DNA of 64,000 nucleotides from Dyadobacter sp. UC 10. GTDB lineage: Bacteria > Bacteroidota > Bacteroidia > Cytophagales > Spirosomataceae. The stretch is taken from positions 1,830,001 through 1,894,000 of the forward strand of contig NZ_VSRN01000001.1 of the NCBI RefSeq assembly GCF_008369915.1, written 5' to 3'. A program made the translations under genes and the position numbers. Shown piece after piece: positions 51,337-59,952 of the stretch; the first letter of the stretch is position 1; every line of letters begins with the position of its first letter. The notes under the pieces are model-generated. The model did no database searches and was not told where the DNA came from. It saw nothing but the letters and a program-made list of their open reading frames with translations.

Positions 51337-52299
51337 TTGAAAGACCATCTCGGCAATGTGCGGGTTGTATTTAATGAGCTAGGCAGTACTTTGCAAAAAA
51401 CGGATTATTATCCGTTTGGGTTGGAGATTGACAGGAATAGTCCGATTCAGACACAGGCGGTAAGAAACGGCATCAATAGATACTTATTCAACGGAAAAGA
51501 ACTTCAATCCGAAACTGGGTATTTAGACTTTGGAGCGAGAACGTATGACCCTTCAATAGGAAGAATGACAACGGTCGATAGGTTTACTGAAAAGTATGCT
51601 AATGTTTCTGGTTACCAATATGCACTAAATAACCCTGTCATCAACATTGATGTGAATGGGGATAGTGCCTGGAAAATAACGAACCAATGGAATGCGGCAT
51701 TCATGAAGCAGTTTACTAAAGAGCTGGCATCTTATATTCAAAAATATGAAGCCAGAAAAGATAAGTGCACTTGTGATGATTTAGGTCTTTCAGTGGCAAT
51801 GGATTTTGCAAAAGATAATCAACTGCCATTCCAGTGGGAGACTGAATCCAAAAGTTTTGACGCTGCATCAGCCGAATACTCCGACTTTAGCACTTTTTCG
51901 CATGACGTAAAAGCAACTTCCGGAGCCCCAGATTTTCAAAACGGTAAAAATACCGTTTCCGTCAACCCCAAGGATGCAAATACGGGTTCAATGCTTTTGA
52001 ATGTGAAACAAAGCACCGGCAGGGCCCACCATGTTCAAATGATAATGGGAAGAAGTAATGACGGGAACAGTTTGTTAATTAAGCAGGGGAATTTCACAGA
52101 CATTTTGCCTGCACAAAGAGTTTGGGGATCTGGCGATCCAAGCTCTATGCGTTATTTAGGAACTTCAATACAAACAGGGACCTATAACAGGCAAACAGAT
52201 ACTTGGAGGAATATTAGCAGAGGATCCACAACCTTTAATTTTTCAAAACAAGAACGCCTAATTTACAAAGCCTTCAACTTTGCTAACTGGAACAAATGA
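51337..52299 (+). CDS. orphan RHS core with toxin-like tail (cassette 1)
   Basis: 320 residues from a TTG; RHS homology starts earlier, at 51292 (GQLVPSGDTLRFDYFL), with no proper start codon and no signal peptide. The core (DHLGNVRVVFNELGSTLQK, YYPFGLEI, ARTYDPSIGRMTTVDRF, NGDS) is followed by a new tail of about 215 residues. In it KCTCDDLGLSVAMDFA (Cys) and STGRAHHVQMIMG (His) resemble the Cys-His arrangement of NlpC/P60-like hydrolases. That reading is inference. It is the displaced tip of an earlier RHS gene and would be expressed only by recombination or a weak start. The next gene overlaps by 4 nt. Confidence 0.7.
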   Translation: MKDHLGNVRVVFNELGSTLQKTDYYPFGLEIDRNSPIQTQAVRNGINRYLFNGKELQSETGYLDFGARTYDPSIGRMTTVDRFTEKYANVSGYQYALNNPVINIDVNGDSAWKITNQWNAAFMKQFTKELASYIQKYEARKDKCTCDDLGLSVAMDFAKDNQLPFQWETESKSFDAASAEYSDFSTFSHDVKATSGAPDFQNGKNTVSVNPKDANTGSMLLNVKQSTGRAHHVQMIMGRSNDGNSLLIKQGNFTDILPAQRVWGSGDPSSMRYLGTSIQTGTYNRQTDTWRNISRGSTTFNFSKQERLIYKAFNFANWNK

Positions 52300-52559
52300 A
52301 AAAATATATTCATGTCATAATAAATGCATTTTGGCTAATTTCATATTTGATTTTGTTGGTTTTGACTCATCAAGGTTACTTTACCGTTTCGGAGAGGTTA
52401 ACAATTATCGATATTGTAGGCGTTGTATTTATTTTTATTCTGTGTCATGTTCTATTTATTGCATTAAGAGTGAAGCAATTAAAATGGCTGTCACTTTGTA
52501 TTGCTATTCTTACACTAGCAGTCTATATCTATTCCAATGGAGATTTCAATCCATTCTAA
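52296..52559 (+). CDS. putative membrane immunity protein of cassette 1
   Basis: 87 residues with three predicted membrane helices (about 8-26, 36-58, 64-82), starting MKKYIHVIINAFWLISYLIL. ATG overlaps the stop of cassette 1 (ATGA), so it is coupled to the toxin tail. A small inner-membrane immunity protein suggests that the cognate toxin acts on the envelope, which fits the NlpC/P60-like tail. No family recognised. Confidence 0.6.
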   Translation: MKKYIHVIINAFWLISYLILLVLTHQGYFTVSERLTIIDIVGVVFIFILCHVLFIALRVKQLKWLSLCIAILTLAVYIYSNGDFNPF

Positions 52560-52624
52560 TTTTATCTAACAGAAGCATATTCGCCTGAAAAATGATTTAA
52601 AATTTTTGAAGCATTGAGTCTCAT

Positions 52625-52649
52625 GCCCCGGGTTAAGCCAATCCGGGGC
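52625..52649 (+). terminator. hairpin after cassette 1
   Basis: GCCCCGG (52625-52631) and CCGGGGC (52643-52649) form a 7-bp GC stem followed by TTCTTG. Terminator-like. Confidence 0.55.
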
Positions 52650-52852
52650 TTCTTGTACTTATAACGCCACCACATTTTGATTAAATAATTCCTTAAACTT
52701 CTTGTTGCTGAGCATTTTATCAACGAGCCAAAACAACAAGAAACAATTTTCAATAAGAGTCGTCCGCACCGCACGATACATTTCGGTTTGATTATTTCCT
52801 GAAAGACCATCTGGGCAATGTTAGGGTTGTTTTTAATGAGCTGGGGAGCACT

Positions 52853-53686
52853 TTGCAAAAAACGGATTATTATCCGTTTGGATTGGAGATATCCCGGGAT
52901 GGGGCCATGCCACAGAATGCGCGGAATGGTGTTAATCGTTATAACTTCCTGGGCAAGGAAACACAGGTTGCAACTGGGTATATTGATCTGTCGAGACGCT
53001 TTTACGATCCGACTATTGGCAGGTTCATGCAAGTGGATCCGGTCACAAAAAGTCAGGAGCAATTAAGCGTTTATCAGTATGGCTGGAATAGCCCGATTAG
53101 ATATTCTGATCCAAACGGGGATTGCCCTATTTGTGATGATTTTAAAAAGTTATTTAATGCGACAAAAAACTACTTGACAAAGAATGCAAGCGTATATGGA
53201 AAAAGTAGTGTTGAAGTTACGGCAGGGTCAAGAGTAGCCCTGAAGATAGGTGAAGGAGTTGGCGGAGACATGAATGCTGCTTCTATACGATTGGTAAAGG
53301 GAGAGGCTTCATATGATACTAAGGAAAAAGGAAAAGTCAGCCTAGATTATGTTACCAAGCCAGATGAAAAAGGCAGAAAGGCAATGACAGTTTCTCATGG
53401 CGTTGATTATGCGGCAGGTGTGGGCGGTGGTGCTAAAATGGAATATCAACTAAATTCCAGTGGCAAAGCTTCAGGCGAAGTAAGTTCAGAAGTTCAAGTT
53501 GCGGCCGCATTGCCAATTCCCACTTTCGCAATCTATGGTAAGTATGAAACAGATAAACTTACTGGACAATCGTCCGTTCAAGTTGGCATCAATTCGTCAT
53601 ATAAAGCGGGTGCAGGTATAGTAGTAGATGCAAACTTTTTCGATTTTGGAATTAAATTTAAAATACCACAAAGTAAAGAACCATGA
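52853..53686 (+). CDS. orphan RHS core with glycine-rich tail (cassette 2)
   Basis: 277 residues from a TTG; RHS homology begins near 52774 (DTFRFDYFLKDHLGNVR in frame), with no start codon or signal peptide. The core ends at PNGDCPICDDF. The roughly 190-residue tail is glycine- and serine-rich with alternating hydrophobic residues (VDYAAGVGGGAKMEYQL, SSEVQVAAALPI) and looks beta-rich; it is not like the tails of the full-length gene or cassette 1, and no catalytic motif is visible. A pore-forming or membrane-acting role is possible but unsupported. It overlaps the next gene by 4 nt. Confidence 0.68.
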   Translation: MQKTDYYPFGLEISRDGAMPQNARNGVNRYNFLGKETQVATGYIDLSRRFYDPTIGRFMQVDPVTKSQEQLSVYQYGWNSPIRYSDPNGDCPICDDFKKLFNATKNYLTKNASVYGKSSVEVTAGSRVALKIGEGVGGDMNAASIRLVKGEASYDTKEKGKVSLDYVTKPDEKGRKAMTVSHGVDYAAGVGGGAKMEYQLNSSGKASGEVSSEVQVAAALPIPTFAIYGKYETDKLTGQSSVQVGINSSYKAGAGIVVDANFFDFGIKFKIPQSKEP

Positions 53687-54111
53687 AATACAAATATATA
53701 AGCACCAAAGGCTCTGTTTTGCAAATAAGATTGACTATTTGCCTTCCAGTTATTTGTTCCCTACTATTGATAATTTCATATTTTTGGGAGGACGAGAAGT
53801 ACATAGTAAAAATTTTCCTTGGATTAATAGGATTGTTAAATACTTATTTTTTGTCACGTTTTTCAACGGTAAAATATAACTCCAGCGAAATAGTAATTCA
53901 AAATATCATGGGAGAAATACACTATCCAAAGGATGAACTGTTGACAGTAAAGCCACTAAGGCCATACCTTAATTTGTATTCGATAGTTTTTAATGACAAC
54001 AAATCCTATCCTTTTGGCTTGCCGTCTTCAAGAATAATGTTAGCACTTAAAGGGAAACAAGTAGCGGAAAATATGAAAATGAAGTTATTATCAAATGAGA
54101 CCGACAAGTAA
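53683..54111 (+). CDS. putative membrane immunity protein of cassette 2
   Basis: 142 residues. Two predicted membrane helices (about 14-34 and 41-58) followed by a soluble beta-rich domain of about 80 residues, a layout like small PH-like membrane proteins. ATG overlaps the stop of cassette 2 (ATGA). Very AT-rich. Immunity role is inferred from position only. Confidence 0.58.
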   Translation: MKYKYISTKGSVLQIRLTICLPVICSLLLIISYFWEDEKYIVKIFLGLIGLLNTYFLSRFSTVKYNSSEIVIQNIMGEIHYPKDELLTVKPLRPYLNLYSIVFNDNKSYPFGLPSSRIMLALKGKQVAENMKMKLLSNETDK

Positions 54112-54127
54112 TTTGTATCCCCTAAAC

Positions 54128-54164
54128 TAACAAACCAGGCTCCTATCCGGAGCCTGGTTTGTTA
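54128..54164 (+). terminator. 16-bp perfect hairpin after cassette 2
   Basis: TAACAAACCAGGCTCC (54128-54143) and GGAGCCTGGTTTGTTA (54149-54164) pair perfectly around the loop TATCC. The following TACGGCATACTGCCTTTTGGCATT resembles the sequence after the hairpin at 51212-51255. Confidence 0.65.
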
Positions 54165-54307
54165 TACGGCATACTGCCTTTTGGCATTAAAATCCCTAAT
54201 GAGTGTATCAATAACCATAAAAAATCTGTCTGCGGTCAGCATGGGAGATTTTGGAAACTTCCTGCATGCGGTTCAGGGGGCGCTTGTCAAAAATCACACT
54301 TTACTAC

Positions 54308-54716
54308 ACGAGTTGCCGGCAAACTCTACGATTACGACGCCAGCGGAACGAAGCACAAATACTATGCGGTAAATGCGGCGGATACGGTGCATATCAAATA
54401 TGCGGGGCGGTTTGAATATGATAAGAATAATGTCGTCAAACGCGTTCATACCACCGAAGGCCAGGTAGTTCGGAGCGGCGATACGCTGAGGTTTGATTAT
54501 TTCCTGAAAGACCATCTCGGCAATGTGCGCGTTGTTTTTAATGAACTTGGAAGTACTTTGCAGCAAACGGATAATAATCCGTTTGCTATAGAGCTATCCC
54601 CGGATCGTGCTTTACCTCAGAATACCCGGAATGCGGTGAATCGTAATTTGTATAATAGCAAGGTCGTATTTAATGAAATTGAGCCCTCTCAAATATCCAT
54701 ACACCGACATAATTGA
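54308..54716 (+). pseudogene. toxin-less orphan RHS core remnant (cassette 3)
   Basis: RHS homology starts at about 54308 (VAGKLYDYDASGTKHKYY) with no start codon of its own, and continues through RFDYFLKDHLGNVRVVFNE. Past RNLYNSK the family sequence stops: the RFYDP and DPNGD parts and all of the toxin tail are missing, and the frame runs out at 54716. The stretch 54441-54511 is identical to 49721-49791 in the full-length gene. It is the deleted remains of a displaced RHS tip, fused directly to the immunity-like gene that overlaps it. Confidence 0.75.
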
Positions 54717-55287
54717 GCAATTCAAAACCGTTCACCAAATGCAAATACACCACTATCAAAATATCCTCGCTGAAAATCTATACCTCTACACATCCGGCAA
54801 CTCGTTCTACCCTGCTACTCCCATTACAGAACATGAAAGGAAAGTGGCATTGAATATAGGATGCACACAATATGCTTTCCATGGACCTGGAATTGATGCG
54901 GATTACAATGCGCTTTTCGAGGAATGTTCTGAATATCTCTGCCGGTTATTCTTTTTTGAAAAGCCAATGAACTATTATCTCTTCCTGCTGGATAAGAAGT
55001 CAAAGGAAGGGACTGTCTGTATATTAAATCACAATAATTTCCGAGAGGAGATTCACTATCTGGTCGACAGCAGAACTTGTTTCGTCATTTCTTCCCCACA
55101 GGATTTGTTAAATAAAGAATTTACAGAGAATGTAATCAAAAAATTCCTGCTGCCCGGTTCCTATATTTCAATCAATTACCTCAAATTGGTTCTTAGTCTT
55201 TTAGAGCCTGAGACGACAATTTATAAAATGAGTGGGGACGGGGCAGATAATTATATCGCGATCGATGCTTTTTCAAAAGTACACTAA
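54673..55287 (+). CDS. putative orphan immunity protein of cassette 3
   Basis: 204 residues from MKLSPLKYPYTDIIEQ, overlapping the end of the core remnant by 44 nt. Soluble, with no signal or membrane span; no family recognised. Cysteines in GCTQYAFHG and EECSEYLCRLFF are visible. The toxin tail it would have matched has been deleted, so it may now protect against sibling strains that still carry that tail. Inference from layout. Confidence 0.58.
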   Translation: MKLSPLKYPYTDIIEQFKTVHQMQIHHYQNILAENLYLYTSGNSFYPATPITEHERKVALNIGCTQYAFHGPGIDADYNALFEECSEYLCRLFFFEKPMNYYLFLLDKKSKEGTVCILNHNNFREEIHYLVDSRTCFVISSPQDLLNKEFTENVIKKFLLPGSYISINYLKLVLSLLEPETTIYKMSGDGADNYIAIDAFSKVH

Positions 55288-55292
55288 CAAAA

Positions 55293-55320
55293 AGAGACTG
55301 CCCGGTCCAGGGCAGTCTCT
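55293..55320. terminator. terminator between RHS locus and pyk
   Basis: AGAGACTGCCC (55293-55303) and GGGCAGTCTCT (55310-55320) form a perfect 11-bp stem with loop GGTCCA. A T-run follows on the minus strand, so it is a good terminator for pyk and may end the RHS locus on the other strand. Confidence 0.85.
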
Positions 55321-55340
55321 TCACATTAAATTTCGAACGA

Positions 55341-56780
55341 TTACTCCACCACACTTAGTTTCACAGTATTCGTTTTGCGTTGTCTCGAAACCGGCATACT
55401 GAGGGTATTGATAAATACATCCCCCTTCTGTAATTCACCTTTTTCAACAAGGAATGTCTTGATATCCTCGATCAGATCGTCTGTTGAAACGTCCTGATCG
55501 CGGTCGTAGAAATAAACTTTCGTACCCCAATAAAGTGCCAGTTGGTTCATTAACACTTTGTTGGATGTAAAAATGATCAAACTCGCCTTCGGTCGGTGGT
55601 GAGACAGGCGGAAGGAAGTGTAGCCCGACCGGGTAATCCCGATAATCGCCGAAGCCTGTGTATCACGTGCCAAACGGCAGGCGCTCATCACCACATTATC
55701 ATTCAGCTTGAAAGTACCCGGGCTTTCGTTCACAAATGCGTGATGTCTGAAATAAATGCTGTTGGTAGAAGATTCCACTTTTTCAATCGTGCGCGTCATG
55801 CTTTCAACCGCAAGGATCGGATATTTACCTGATGCAGTTTCAGCGCTCAACATCACTGCGTCAGCCCCATCCAATACCGAGTTAGCAACGTCATTCAGCT
55901 CGGCGCGGGTTGCACGTGGGCTGTCGATCATGCTTTCCAGCATTTGAGTAGCAACAATTACCGGTTTACCGGCTTTATTACATTTGTCCACGATCATTTT
56001 CTGGATCATCGGAACTTCCTCAGCAGGAAGCTCAACGCCCAGGTCGCCACGGGCTACCATGATCGCGTCAGTCGCTTCAATGATTTCGTCGATGTTGACG
56101 ATCGCTTCCGGCTTTTCAATTTTCGCAACCAGTCGCGCTGTTTTGCCTTTATTAGCAATGTATTCTTTTACCTTGATGATCTCCGCCGCAGTACGTACAA
56201 ACGATAAGGCAACCCACTCCACATCATTTTCAAGTCCAAAATCAAGATCTTCGTAGTCTTTAGTAGTTACAGAAGGCATCGAAACTCTGGTATTTGGCAG
56301 GTTAACCCCTTTTTTAGACTTAAGATAGCCTCCGTAAATAACTTCTGTTACCACGTCGCTCCCATCAAGTCCCGTTACCAGCACTTCCAGCTTTCCATCA
56401 TCCATCAGGATACGATCGCCAATTTTGACATCATTGTACATTCCATCGTAAGGAGTACTTACCTTTTCGGCGGTTCCCAATACTTCTGTATTAGACAGTA
56501 TCAGCTTCTTCCCCGGCTCGATCAAAACTCCGTCCTTTTCAGCCACGAGACCAATGCGGATTTTAGGTCCCTGTAAATCTTGCAGGATCGCGAGATTCAG
56601 TCCATATTCTTCATTGATCTCCCTGATCGTATTTAGTCTTGCAAGATGGTCGGCGTGGGTTCCGTGAGAAAAATTAAGGCGAAATACGTTTACTCCGGCT
56701 TTTGCTAGTGCATATAAAGTTTCTTTTGTTTCTGAGGCCGGACCTACTGTTGCAACAATTCTGGTTTTTTTGGAAGACAT
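55341..56780 (-). CDS. pyk: pyruvate kinase
   Basis: 479 residues. Converts phosphoenolpyruvate and ADP to pyruvate and ATP in glycolysis. Opens KTRIVATVGPASETKE. NFSHGTHADH, LQDLQGPKIRIG, the signature region LVAKIEKPEAIVNIDEI (catalytic Lys and Glu) and DAIMVARGDLGVELP are all present, as is MLSAETASGKYPILAV. The C-terminal regulatory domain is complete (ITRSGYTSFRLS). Monocistronic with a terminator at its 3' end; priA follows upstream on the same strand 27 nt away and may read through. Confidence 0.97.
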   Translation of the reverse strand: MSSKKTRIVATVGPASETKETLYALAKAGVNVFRLNFSHGTHADHLARLNTIREINEEYGLNLAILQDLQGPKIRIGLVAEKDGVLIEPGKKLILSNTEVLGTAEKVSTPYDGMYNDVKIGDRILMDDGKLEVLVTGLDGSDVVTEVIYGGYLKSKKGVNLPNTRVSMPSVTTKDYEDLDFGLENDVEWVALSFVRTAAEIIKVKEYIANKGKTARLVAKIEKPEAIVNIDEIIEATDAIMVARGDLGVELPAEEVPMIQKMIVDKCNKAGKPVIVATQMLESMIDSPRATRAELNDVANSVLDGADAVMLSAETASGKYPILAVESMTRTIEKVESSTNSIYFRHHAFVNESPGTFKLNDNVVMSACRLARDTQASAIIGITRSGYTSFRLSHHRPKASLIIFTSNKVLMNQLALYWGTKVYFYDRDQDVSTDDLIEDIKTFLVEKGELQKGDVFINTLSMPVSRQRKTNTVKLSVVE

Positions 56781-56807
56781 AGGGGATTTTGCAGTAAGAA
56801 ATGATTT

Positions 56808-59303
56808 TTATAAACAGTCCACGTCGATCACGACCTGGATGCTTTTCAAAGTTTTATCGGTCAATGTGTCAATTACTTTTTCCTGTATAAATGACTTTGC
56901 CGCCTTAAAATTAATCTTTTCTCGCTCAAGTTTGATGAGAATGTCGAACAAAAACAGATTTCTTACTCTTTCCACGAGTGGCGGTTGAGGTCCCAAAACC
57001 CGGCTCAAACCCAGATTTCCAGCCAGTTTTTCGGCCAGTACCTTTGCGGCGCGGTTTGCAGTTGACTCATCGATATGCTTTACAGTTACCTTAATCAATC
57101 TGGAAAACGGTGGATAATTGTATTTTTCACGTTCTGCAATTTCTGATTCGTACATTCCCTCATAATCATTTTGGATGACCCTTTCCAGCAACTTCTGCCC
57201 CGGATTTGCTGTCTGGATCAGTACTTTTCCAGGTTTATCGGCCCGCCTGCCCGCTCTCCCGCTCACTTGCGTGAGCATCTGAAAAGCCCTTTCGGTCGCA
57301 CGGAATTCGGGGAAATGGATCATTCTGTCAGCGTCGAATATGCCTACGATACTTACATTATCAAAATCCAAACCCTTGCTGACCATCTGGGTACCAACTA
57401 AAATATCTATCCCACCTACCTCAAAATCCTGAATGATCTGCTGGTATGCATTCTTCGCGCGCGTAGTATCCATATCCATCCGCTGCACCCGCGCTTCGGG
57501 AAACATCAGGTTAATTTCATCCTCGATCTTTTCCGTACCGAACCCGATCGTCCTCACTTTCGGAGAACCGCAGTTGGGGCAGGTTCGCGGTACTTCCTCT
57601 TTATGTCCGCAATAGTGACAACGCAACTCCCTGGCTTTCATGTGGTAAGTCAGGCTTACATCACAATTCGCGCATTCAGAAATCCAGTTGCATTCCTCGC
57701 ATTGCATATAGGGCGAATACCCTCGGCGGTTCTGAAAAAGAATGGTTTGCTCCTTGTGTTTGAGGTTATGCTGCAAATGTTCAATCAACACAGAAGAAAA
57801 TTCATTTTTCATCTTCTTCTGCTTTTTCTCCTTTTTTATATCAATGAGTTCAAATGTCGGCAATGCTGCATTTCCGAAACGCTGCTTCATTTCCACCAGC
57901 CCGTACCTGCCGCTCAAAGCATGGTAATAACTTTCCAATGAAGGAGTTGCAGAGCCCAGGAGCGTTTTACCGCTGTGCATATAAGACATAATCACCGCCA
58001 CGTCGCGTGCATTATAGCGCGGCGCGGGATCGTGTTGTTTATAAGAGGATTCGTGCTCTTCGTCTACGATTATCAACCCCAGATTATCAAACGGCAGAAA
58101 TATGGCAGAGCGCACGCCGACTACAAACTGAAACTTGCCATCGAGAATACCTTTCCAAACCTCAACACGTTCATTGTCAGAGAATTTAGAATGATATATT
58201 CCCATGACATCGCCGAACACCTTTTTTAACCGTACCACAATCTGCGTTGTCAATGCGATCTCGGGCAACAGAAAAAGTACCTGCGAGCCGCTTTCCAGCA
58301 CTTGTCTGATCAGGTCAATGTACACTTCGGTTTTTCCGCTGCCCGTGATTCCGTGCAGCAGTACCACTTCTTTCTGTTTAAAATACTCCTGTATCTGTCG
58401 TGCAGCTTCTGTTTGGGTTTCGGTTAAAGAAATAGTGGCCATATTACCGGCCGGGATTTCTTCGAACCTGGAAATAAATATCTCAAACTGCTCGAAGATC
58501 CCTTTTTTGATCAAGGTATTTAAAGAGGAAGCGGAAATGGAATCGTCTCCGCCGAAAACAGATTTGTCCAAACCCTTTTGGTTCAGATCGGGATTGTTGT
58601 AAACGGGTATGTAACTCAGGTATTTAAGTAAAATATCCTGCTGTTTCTGATTTTTTTCCAGCGATCCGGCCAATGCGGAAAGTGCCTCATTACTCAGGTA
58701 CGCGCTTGTAAGCCTGATCTTTTTGACAACTTTCGGCTTGTACCGCTCCTTCACTTCTTCGTAAAGGATCACAGCCCGTTTGCCAACCAGGGATTTGATG
58801 ATCGAAGTAATGTTTGATTTTTGCAGCAGCCGCTCTACCTCTTCGTACGAAAGTGTCTGGTGCTTTTTTATCTCCTCCACCACGATCGCCTCCTGGTCAG
58901 TAAGCAGATCCTCGTATTCGAACTCGGGGTTAAGCTGGATCCTCGACTGGCTCGTGATTTTCAATCCGGCTGGCAATGCTACATTCAATACCTCGCCGAT
59001 ATTGCAGAGGTAATATTCCGAAACCCACTTAAACAGTTCAAGTTGCTTGCCGGTAACAATGGGCTGTTCATCAAGCAGTTCCAGTATATACTTAGCCTGA
59101 TATTGCTGTGGGGGCATTGTATGTATTTTTGCAATAACCGCCGTGATCACTCTTTTTTTACCAAACTGAACGATCACGCGTGCGCCCACTTTCACAAGCC
59201 CGCTTATTTCCCGCGGTACCCTGTACGTAAAAAGCGAAGGCACCGGAACCGGCAAAATCAAATCAGCAAAGAGTGTGGTTTCTTCCTCAAAAAAAGAGGT
59301 CAT
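56808..59303 (-). CDS. priA: primosomal replication restart helicase PriA
   Basis: 831 residues. Reloads the replisome at stalled forks. N-terminal 3'-binding and winged-helix domains (1-290), then helicase: Walker A HGITGSGKTEVY, LLPEIALTTQI, DEEH box IIVDEEHESSYKQ, GSATPSLESYY. The zinc module has paired cysteines in CEECNWISECANCD and CHYCGHKEEVPRTCPNCGS. VLIGT-type VGTQMVSKGLDFDNVSIVG and VSGRAGRRADKPGKV complete the helicase. Length slightly above E. coli PriA (732), normal for Bacteroidota. Confidence 0.97.
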   Translation of the reverse strand: MTSFFEEETTLFADLILPVPVPSLFTYRVPREISGLVKVGARVIVQFGKKRVITAVIAKIHTMPPQQYQAKYILELLDEQPIVTGKQLELFKWVSEYYLCNIGEVLNVALPAGLKITSQSRIQLNPEFEYEDLLTDQEAIVVEEIKKHQTLSYEEVERLLQKSNITSIIKSLVGKRAVILYEEVKERYKPKVVKKIRLTSAYLSNEALSALAGSLEKNQKQQDILLKYLSYIPVYNNPDLNQKGLDKSVFGGDDSISASSLNTLIKKGIFEQFEIFISRFEEIPAGNMATISLTETQTEAARQIQEYFKQKEVVLLHGITGSGKTEVYIDLIRQVLESGSQVLFLLPEIALTTQIVVRLKKVFGDVMGIYHSKFSDNERVEVWKGILDGKFQFVVGVRSAIFLPFDNLGLIIVDEEHESSYKQHDPAPRYNARDVAVIMSYMHSGKTLLGSATPSLESYYHALSGRYGLVEMKQRFGNAALPTFELIDIKKEKKQKKMKNEFSSVLIEHLQHNLKHKEQTILFQNRRGYSPYMQCEECNWISECANCDVSLTYHMKARELRCHYCGHKEEVPRTCPNCGSPKVRTIGFGTEKIEDEINLMFPEARVQRMDMDTTRAKNAYQQIIQDFEVGGIDILVGTQMVSKGLDFDNVSIVGIFDADRMIHFPEFRATERAFQMLTQVSGRAGRRADKPGKVLIQTANPGQKLLERVIQNDYEGMYESEIAEREKYNYPPFSRLIKVTVKHIDESTANRAAKVLAEKLAGNLGLSRVLGPQPPLVERVRNLFLFDILIKLEREKINFKAAKSFIQEKVIDTLTDKTLKSIQVVIDVDCL

Positions 59304-59352
59304 TTTGCGCAGAAAAAGTTAAAAAAATAATTGTCTTGCTTTCGCTCTTTAA

Positions 59353-59952
59353 TCAGTCTATCATCCGCACGTCAATTACAGGCGCTTTTTCCCAGCTGAT
59401 CATTGCATTGAATAGCTTCACAGAATCGAATGTAAAGATATCGGTCTCGGAAATTTCACGCACCTGAATAATTCCCTGATCGATCAAAAACGCTCTTTGC
59501 GTGCCAGGTAACAGATAGGTACTGGGTGTGTACCAACCGGTTCCGTCACCGAATGCCACGTTGCAATAAAAAGAGTCGGTTACCCAGCCGTTTTTAATGA
59601 TCAATATATCATCGGCATCCTCGCGCTGTGCAAAAAGTGTGTTCAGCTCGTCACGCTGATCGTATTTGTAGCTGTAATCTACGCCATTATCATATACTCT
59701 CCGAAGCTTTCCAATGTGCCGCTGCACGTAAGGTTCCCATCTGATATTATCGATATCCTGGTCATACGCAAGCCTGCATTTATGAATAGCATTATCAATA
59801 GAATCCGGAATCCCGATCATCTCAGCCAATTTCCATTGATCCTGATAACCAAAAAGTTCACTGCGCGTCCTGTTGAGCCTGGCTTCGTGGTAGGTCAGAT
59901 TTTTCAGCTCACGGTTTTCGACGCAGATTGTCTCAATACACAACATGCGCAA
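59353..59952 (-). CDS. pabC: class IV aminotransferase, likely aminodeoxychorismate lyase
   Basis: 199 residues, short for the fold IV PLP family. Y-H-E-A-R-L-N-R near residue 20 includes the phosphate-binding Arg of the family, IIKNGWVTDSFYCNVAF supplies the E/S-xN region, and TPSTYLLPGTQRAFLI is the typical closing motif. The PLP lysine should be in DDILIIKNG or YKYDQRDEL, which I cannot decide. It overlaps the pabB-like gene by 20 nt, strongly suggesting 4-aminobenzoate (folate) synthesis. Confidence 0.82.
   Translation of the reverse strand: MRMLCIETICVENRELKNLTYHEARLNRTRSELFGYQDQWKLAEMIGIPDSIDNAIHKCRLAYDQDIDNIRWEPYVQRHIGKLRRVYDNGVDYSYKYDQRDELNTLFAQREDADDILIIKNGWVTDSFYCNVAFGDGTGWYTPSTYLLPGTQRAFLIDQGIIQVREISETDIFTFDSVKLFNAMISWEKAPVIDVRMID

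Noticed and set aside
51192..51374. 60-codon frame spanning the hairpin after immunity gene 1
   Set aside because: It crosses a strong hairpin and enters the RHS core in the wrong frame; not a plausible gene.
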